Below are positions 25,243-29,778 of a DNA stretch of 29,778 nucleotides, piece by piece (position 1 is the stretch's first letter; every line of letters begins with the position of its first letter). The stretch is from CAIVAT01 sp037141055. GTDB taxonomy: Bacteria; Bacteroidota; Bacteroidia; Bacteroidales; FEN-979. Location of the stretch: NCBI GenBank assembly GCA_037141055.1, contig JBAXDH010000040.1, forward strand, positions 1-29,778. The letters run 5' to 3'. Below the pieces are notes generated by a model that worked only from the letters and a program-made list of their open reading frames with translations, was not told the origin of the DNA and searched no databases. The translations under genes and the position numbers were made by a program.

Positions 25243-28173
25243 ATGGCACGAAAGTTATTTTTTACTGTACTGTTCTCGCTTGTGATGGTTGTACTGCATG
25301 CACAAAATATGCCGATACATCCCACGGATATATCCACCGGTATTTATTACGGACTGAGCAAACCATTGCGCGACCTTCCGGCTATGTCGGCAGAGGAGTT
25401 TCATCAGTTGGAACTGAAAGGGCTCAAGCGCACGTTGAACAAGGACCTGAAAAACCGTATTTTTCCTTTTTCTTCAACGGCATTGCCCAAAGGAGCAGAT
25501 CCTGCGTGGCAGGATTTCATGGGAAGCACCATGGGAAACCGGGCCCCGATCCAGAATTTTGATGGTCAGACCTCCCCTTATTATCCTCCCGATTGCAACG
25601 GTACGGTTGGCCCGGCCCATTTCATGCAAACGATCAATACGGTTTATGCCATTTATGATAAATCAGGTGCCCTTGTAGCGGGCCCCACGAACCTGAACCT
25701 CTTATTCGGAAATGTCCCTGGTGCAAACCGCAACGACGGAGACCCTATCATTTTATACGACGACGCGGCAGACCGGTGGGTTGTAACGGAATTCTCAATC
25801 CCTAACTCAGGGACCAACTACATGCTCATGGCAGTGTCGTCAACCAACGATCCCACAGGTACATGGCATCAGTATTCCTTCCCGGTGGCCTCGATGCCCG
25901 ACTATCCCAAATTCAGCGTATGGCGCGACGGGTATTACATGGGCGACAACAACAGTTCCGGGAATGACATCTATGTTTTCCAGCGCGAACCGATGTTGTC
26001 AGGCAGCCCTGCCCTGGGGATCGGGTTCAACAATGCATGGCGCCCGACTTCGGTCGATGGATTCATGTGCGTGCCTCCCCTCGATAACGACGGCGTGCTG
26101 GCACCAGCCGGAACACCGGGCATGTATGTCGCATTCAATGATGATGCTCTTGGCGGAGGCACGGACCAGCTCTGGTTGTATGAGTTGACCGTAGACTGGA
26201 CCACCCCTGCAAACTCGGCATTCGTCCGCACGCAGCAGCTGGATGTGCAGCCTTTCAACAGCAATTTTGGCAATAACTGGAACAACATCGAACAAAAAGG
26301 AACCAGCCAGCGCGTTGACGGCATCCCGCAGGTGATTATGAACGTGCCGCAGTATCGGAATTTCGGCTCGTACCAGACCATCCTGTGCTGCCATACCGTT
26401 AATGTGGATGGTGTGCGCCATGCCGGTATCCGCTGGTATGAACTGCGCAAATCAACCGGCACATGGGAAGTCAGGCAGCAGGGAACATATGCCCCAGATG
26501 CCCATAGCCGCTGGATGGGCAGCATCATGCTCAACGGCAATAACGAGATAGGGCTTGCCTATTCGGTTTCAAGCACCACAATAAATCCCAGTATTTTCTT
26601 TTGCGGACAGTCATCAGGGGCATACTCCAGTGCCTCCGGCATTCTCGACATTGCCGAAGACACGATTATCATGGGAACAAATTCGCAAAGCGGTGTTAAC
26701 AGGTGGGGCGATTATGCCCAGTTGTCGGTTGATCCAACCGATGACAAAACCTTCTGGTTTACATCGCAATATATAGGAAGTGGTGGCAGCCGTAAAACAA
26801 GGATCGCATCATTTAAATACAATTTCGCCCCTGCAGTTGTCACGTATTCGGCATCAGCGGTAACGGCAACCACCGCAACACTGAATGGAACGGTGAACCC
26901 GAACGGTCTGCCGACCGATTACCATTTTGACTACGGACTTACGCCGTTCGCGCTGAATCAGTCCACCCCGGCAGTTTCCGCAGGTTCCGGTTCTGCCAGC
27001 ATTGATGTGAGCGCCGGCATCACAGGACTCATGAGCGACACAAGCTACTATTTCAAAATTGTAGCATCCAGCACGGGAGGCCTGGCATCAGGACTTAAGA
27101 TCAAATTTACCACACCCATGGCTCCGTTCATTTCCGTTACTCCGCCTAACCAGAATGTCCCTGCATGGACCGGCACCACGAAATTTATCGTATCGTCCAA
27201 TACCACCTGGACCGTGTCAAGCGATGCACCCTGGTGCACGGCAACCGGCCCGGGTACAGGCAACGATACCATTACGGCAATTTATTCGGATAACCTGTTG
27301 GTTGGTTTGCGCATTGCAAATATTACCGTCACAGGAGCCGGCGCCGGAACACAGGTCGTTACCGTTATCCAGGAGGGTGCAGCGCCGATGCTGTCGGTCA
27401 CCCCGCCTAATCAGAATGTCGCTGCTCCTGCCGGAAACACCCAGTTTGACGTGGCCTCAAATACCACATGGACTGTTGTCAACGATGCGGTCTGGTGCAC
27501 GGTAACACCTTCCGGGGCAAACAACGGGATCATTGCTGTTGCATACCAGGAGAATGTTTCAACGGTGTCAAGAATGTGTGCCATCACGGTGACCGCGCCC
27601 GGCCTGGCATCAGAAACGGTTACGGTAACACAGGCTGGAGCTGCTGCGACACTATCTGTAACACCTCCTAACCAAAATGTATCATCGGTTGCCGGTAGCA
27701 CTGCATTTTCGGTGGCATCCAATTCAGCCTGGACTGTCTCAGGCAACGGTTCCTGGTGCACGATCACGCCGGCAGGTTCGGGAAATGGCACTATCGTGGC
27801 CGATTATGTGCAAAATTCTACCGACCAGCCGCGGGTTGCAAACATTTCAGTGACTGTTGCCGGACTGCCTGTTCAAACGGTCACCGTAACCCAGGCAAAA
27901 TCAAGCATCGGGGTTGATGAAACAGCAGGGAATGGCATAAGGATCTATCCGAACCCTACACGGGGAATCTTCAGGATTGTATCCGGCGGGGGTGATGGTT
28001 TTGCCATGGATGTTTGTGTTCAGGACCTGAACGGCAAAATCCTCTTGCAGAAACAATTGCAGGGAGCAAAGGAATACCTGGTAGACCTTTCGCCGGCAGC
28101 GCCGGGTACGTACAACATCATTGTGAAGACTGGCGCCAGCTTAATGGTTAAGAAACTGGTGGTGATCAGGTAG
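25243..28173 (+). CDS. Large BACON-repeat secreted protein with T9SS sorting domain
   Basis: A 976-residue secreted protein. After a Sec signal (about 1-21) comes a long N-terminal region (to about 525) rich in Trp, Tyr, Asn and Gly, with segments such as DRWVVTEFSIP and GYYMGDNNSSGND that suggest a beta-propeller; no catalytic site is recognised. A fibronectin type III-like domain (about 530-627, TATTATLNGTVNPNG) is followed by three BACON-like repeats, each beginning TPPNQNV and containing TTWTV or SAWTV and WCT. The repeats start at 27139, 27400 and 27661, an exact 261-base (87-residue) period. A type A T9SS sorting domain (IRIYPNPTRGIFRI) ends the chain. BACON domains are linked to carbohydrate or mucin binding, so a surface adhesin is likely. 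Confidence 0.87.
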   Translation: MARKLFFTVLFSLVMVVLHAQNMPIHPTDISTGIYYGLSKPLRDLPAMSAEEFHQLELKGLKRTLNKDLKNRIFPFSSTALPKGADPAWQDFMGSTMGNRAPIQNFDGQTSPYYPPDCNGTVGPAHFMQTINTVYAIYDKSGALVAGPTNLNLLFGNVPGANRNDGDPIILYDDAADRWVVTEFSIPNSGTNYMLMAVSSTNDPTGTWHQYSFPVASMPDYPKFSVWRDGYYMGDNNSSGNDIYVFQREPMLSGSPALGIGFNNAWRPTSVDGFMCVPPLDNDGVLAPAGTPGMYVAFNDDALGGGTDQLWLYELTVDWTTPANSAFVRTQQLDVQPFNSNFGNNWNNIEQKGTSQRVDGIPQVIMNVPQYRNFGSYQTILCCHTVNVDGVRHAGIRWYELRKSTGTWEVRQQGTYAPDAHSRWMGSIMLNGNNEIGLAYSVSSTTINPSIFFCGQSSGAYSSASGILDIAEDTIIMGTNSQSGVNRWGDYAQLSVDPTDDKTFWFTSQYIGSGGSRKTRIASFKYNFAPAVVTYSASAVTATTATLNGTVNPNGLPTDYHFDYGLTPFALNQSTPAVSAGSGSASIDVSAGITGLMSDTSYYFKIVASSTGGLASGLKIKFTTPMAPFISVTPPNQNVPAWTGTTKFIVSSNTTWTVSSDAPWCTATGPGTGNDTITAIYSDNLLVGLRIANITVTGAGAGTQVVTVIQEGAAPMLSVTPPNQNVAAPAGNTQFDVASNTTWTVVNDAVWCTVTPSGANNGIIAVAYQENVSTVSRMCAITVTAPGLASETVTVTQAGAAATLSVTPPNQNVSSVAGSTAFSVASNSAWTVSGNGSWCTITPAGSGNGTIVADYVQNSTDQPRVANISVTVAGLPVQTVTVTQAKSSIGVDETAGNGIRIYPNPTRGIFRIVSGGGDGFAMDVCVQDLNGKILLQKQLQGAKEYLVDLSPAAPGTYNIIVKTGASLMVKKLVVIR
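27139..27899 (+). repeat. Three in-frame 261-base BACON repeats
   Basis: Units start at 27139, 27400 and 27661. Each encodes TPPNQNV at the start and a TVTQ/TVIQ-type strand at the end. The equal spacing without any length change suggests duplication of a whole domain within this gene. Confidence 0.8.
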
Positions 28174-28197
28174 ATTCCGGATTTCCGAAAGCGGACT

Positions 28198-29214
28198 TCA
28201 AAACTTGCTTAATCTCATTTTTCTGAAACTTATCATTTCATTCGTTTGCTCATCCCATAAGCGGAAAGATAAAGTTCTGAAACTTGCCCGGAAAGTGATG
28301 GGTTTGATGCTGTTGAACAGCTTGTTTTCGCGGTGGCAGGTTGCCAGTTTGTAATTGGGAATCATCGGACTGAGATGGTGGATGTGGTGAAACCCTATGT
28401 TCCCCGAAAAGTACCTGAGAATCCGCGGGAGTTTGTAAAATGAGCTTCCTTCAAGCGCCATCCGCTGGTAATTCCAGGCATCGGTGCGGGCCCAATAGGT
28501 GGAATCGAACTGGTGTTGCACATAAAAAAGCCAGAATCCGAAAATCCCTGCGATGGAAATGATGGGAAACTGAATCATGACGAAGGCTTTGACCCCGATG
28601 AGCATGCTCATTGAGACAGCGAATAGTAGCAATCCTGCATTGGTGATATAAACACCCATGCGGCCCTTGTTGTCCATGTTTTTCCGCGTGAAGCGGTTCC
28701 CGATGACAAACACGTAAAATGCACCAACCCCGAACATGGTGACCGGGTGCCGGTAAAAACGGTACATGACCCTGGTCCATGTCGTGCTGTTCCTGTATTC
28801 GTCAACAGTCATGGTCCACACATCGCCGGTACCCCGTTTGTCGAGGTTGCCCGCTGTTTCATGATGAACGTAATGCTGTTGCGACCAGCTGTAGTATGGG
28901 GTAAACGTGAGAACGCCGATGAATAAACCAACGGCGTCATTTAATTTTCCCGATTTGAAAAAAGACCCATGGCCGCAGTCATGGTAAATAATGAACAGCC
29001 TTACAAGTATTCCCGCGGCCGGAAAGGAAAGCGCAAGGGTGATCCACCATGAGATGGTTAGACTTTCATACATCAAAAACCAGGCAATCGAATAGAGCAA
29101 GATGTTAACCGAGAGTTGTCGCCAGCTTCTGGCGGCATTCGGGCGGTTGTATTTTGTTACAATTTTTATCCAGGAGGTGTTTGATGTTTCACTCTGATTC
29201 TGCTGTGAAGACAT
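28198..29214 (-). CDS. Membrane fatty acid desaturase
   Basis: A 338-residue inner-membrane di-iron enzyme that introduces double bonds into acyl chains. I start it at ATG 29214 (MSSQQNQ). An in-frame TTG at 29244 overlaps the likely promoter -7 box and is less credible. The three histidine boxes are HDCGH at 78-82, HYVHH at 114-118 and HHIHH at 276-280, with hydrophobic helices before, between and after them, as in DesA/omega-6-type desaturases. The exact regiospecificity cannot be read from sequence. The gene is convergent with the BACON gene, with only 24 bases between stop codons. It may adjust membrane fluidity, and has no visible partner gene. Confidence 0.93.
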   Translation of the reverse strand: MSSQQNQSETSNTSWIKIVTKYNRPNAARSWRQLSVNILLYSIAWFLMYESLTISWWITLALSFPAAGILVRLFIIYHDCGHGSFFKSGKLNDAVGLFIGVLTFTPYYSWSQQHYVHHETAGNLDKRGTGDVWTMTVDEYRNSTTWTRVMYRFYRHPVTMFGVGAFYVFVIGNRFTRKNMDNKGRMGVYITNAGLLLFAVSMSMLIGVKAFVMIQFPIISIAGIFGFWLFYVQHQFDSTYWARTDAWNYQRMALEGSSFYKLPRILRYFSGNIGFHHIHHLSPMIPNYKLATCHRENKLFNSIKPITFRASFRTLSFRLWDEQTNEMISFRKMRLSKF

Positions 29215-29241
29215 CGCGTATATAGTTATGTATAATTTCTG

Positions 29242-29249
29242 CAAAGGTA
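29242..29249 (-). promoter_or_regulatory. -7 box (TACCTTTG) of the desaturase gene
   Basis: TACCTTTG on the minus strand fits TAnnTTTG exactly, 27 bases before the ATG at 29214. It overlaps the alternative TTG start and so supports the shorter protein. No -33 TTTG is found at the usual distance. Confidence 0.6.
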
Positions 29250-29267
29250 CGGCAAAAAAAGCTTAGC

Positions 29268-29477
29268 TCAGCACCACAGCCCCCAAGACGATATATTTGA
29301 GATATTGGTAACAATACCGGTTCCCAGGTATTTCGGATTGACATAACTCTCCTGCGTCGATCCCGGTGCCGTACAATTTTTTGCCTGTTTGCTGACGGGC
29401 TGAATGGAAGTATCGGAATATCCTTGTTTATTCCTGCAGGTTCCCTGATTCCATCTGAAATTTATCCAGTTTTTCAT
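29268..29477 (-). CDS. Doubtful small open frame, 69 residues
   Basis: An ATG-initiated frame of 69 residues with Asn, Ser and Thr in excess, four Cys and no signal peptide or known motif. It overlaps no other gene and is on the same strand as the desaturase, whose promoter box lies just beyond its stop. The composition looks like secreted or decayed sequence (GTCRNKQGYSDTS). I cannot tell a real small protein or a gene remnant from a chance frame. Confidence 0.2.
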   Translation of the reverse strand: MKNWINFRWNQGTCRNKQGYSDTSIQPVSKQAKNCTAPGSTQESYVNPKYLGTGIVTNISNISSWGLWC

Positions 29478-29641
29478 TTCATGAGTGATTAATGCTTATT
29501 CATAATCTCGCTATAATTCGAATACTCAAAATTACTACCTAATGCAAAGGATATCAATATGGGATATCCATAAACTGCATTTATGTAAAACCGCTATAGA
29601 ATTATGGAAGAATGATGAATTGTCCGGCAAAATCAAGCCTT

Positions 29642-29675
29642 TTGAAAAACAAATGGCGTGTTCGCTTCACGCCAT
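29642..29675 (-). terminator. Terminator of the tRNA-Arg gene
   Basis: ATGGCGTG (29653-29660) and CACGCCAT (29668-29675) form an 8-bp GC-rich stem with a 7-base loop. On the minus strand it is followed by TTGTTTTT. It lies about 50 bases beyond the tRNA 3' end. Confidence 0.75.
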
Positions 29676-29726
29676 CGTTGCAAGCTGTTTTGTCATTTTG
29701 CCGGCAGGATGACCGGCTATGTTCAG

Positions 29727-29778
29727 TGATCCCGGCGCGATTCGAACGCGCGACCCACAGCTTAGAAGGCTGTTGCTC
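29727..29778 (-). tRNA. tRNA-Arg (anticodon UCU), 5' end outside the window
   Basis: The minus strand shows the 3' part of a tRNA: D-stem 3' strand GAGC, anticodon stem ACAGC/GCTGT with loop CTTCTAA (anticodon TCT, reading AGA), T stem GCGCG/CGCGC with loop TTCGAAT, and acceptor 3' strand CGGGATC with discriminator A. CCA is not encoded. The acceptor 5' strand and most of the D arm lie beyond position 29778. Confidence 0.92.

Noticed and set aside
27139..27899. Regular repeats considered as a CRISPR array
   Set aside because: The units are 261 bases, diverged and in frame, and encode BACON-like domains.
29215..29244. TTG start adding ten residues to the desaturase
   Set aside because: The TTG forms part of the TACCTTTG -7 box, so it would not be on the mRNA.
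29549..29569. GGATATC/GATATCC inverted repeat as a terminator
   Set aside because: The 7-bp AT-rich stem has no T-run on either side and no gene ends there.

Overview
The window looks like a mid-GC chromosome segment from a member of the Bacteroidetes (Bacteroidota). Three secreted proteins end in type IX secretion (T9SS) sorting domains, several genes have the phylum's TAnnTTTG -7 promoter box, and the families DUF3078, DUF3089 and BACON are typical of the group. The genus cannot be fixed from the sequence. Most genes lie on the minus strand. The only plus-strand genes are the sensor kinase, pepE and the BACON protein.

Left part (1-6.6 kb): a gene-poor edge has a strong terminator and what may be the 3' end of a tRNA that served as an integration site. 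It is followed by a BNR/Asp-box lipoprotein, two tandem paralogous DUF3089 hydrolase-like lipoproteins, a stretch holding a start-less gene remnant, and a large soluble multi-PAS histidine kinase with no response regulator beside it.

Centre (6.7-23.5 kb): an alpha-glucan (starch, glycogen, maltodextrin) locus. Read along the minus strand from 18.6 kb it encodes an SLC45-like MFS permease, 4-alpha-glucanotransferase MalQ, a SusA-like GH13 enzyme, a second MFS permease overlapping by ATGA with a CBM48-like/esterase/T9SS protein, two GH13 lipoproteins, and a small conserved-looking protein. A second minus-strand group holds a small tail-anchored TPR-like protein, the branching enzyme GlgB, and a T9SS protein with three carbohydrate-binding-like repeats. 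The peptidase E gene pepE lies between the two groups on the plus strand. No SusC, SusD or regulator gene is present. The likely scheme is outer or periplasmic depolymerisation by the exported GH13 enzymes, inner-membrane import of short maltodextrins by the MFS proteins, and cytosolic rearrangement by MalQ and GlgB. This scheme is inference from families and gene order.

Right part (23.5-29.8 kb): a DUF3078 outer-membrane protein with a clear terminator, mscL with an almost ideal Bacteroidetes promoter, a large BACON-repeat T9SS protein, a membrane fatty acid desaturase, and a partial tRNA-Arg(UCU) running off the right edge with its own terminator.

The most interesting candidate is the SusCD-less alpha-glucan locus, in which T9SS-sorted binding and esterase proteins and two MFS permeases occupy the place of the classical Sus outer-membrane machinery. 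All functional statements are based on visible motifs and family knowledge, and no database search was run.
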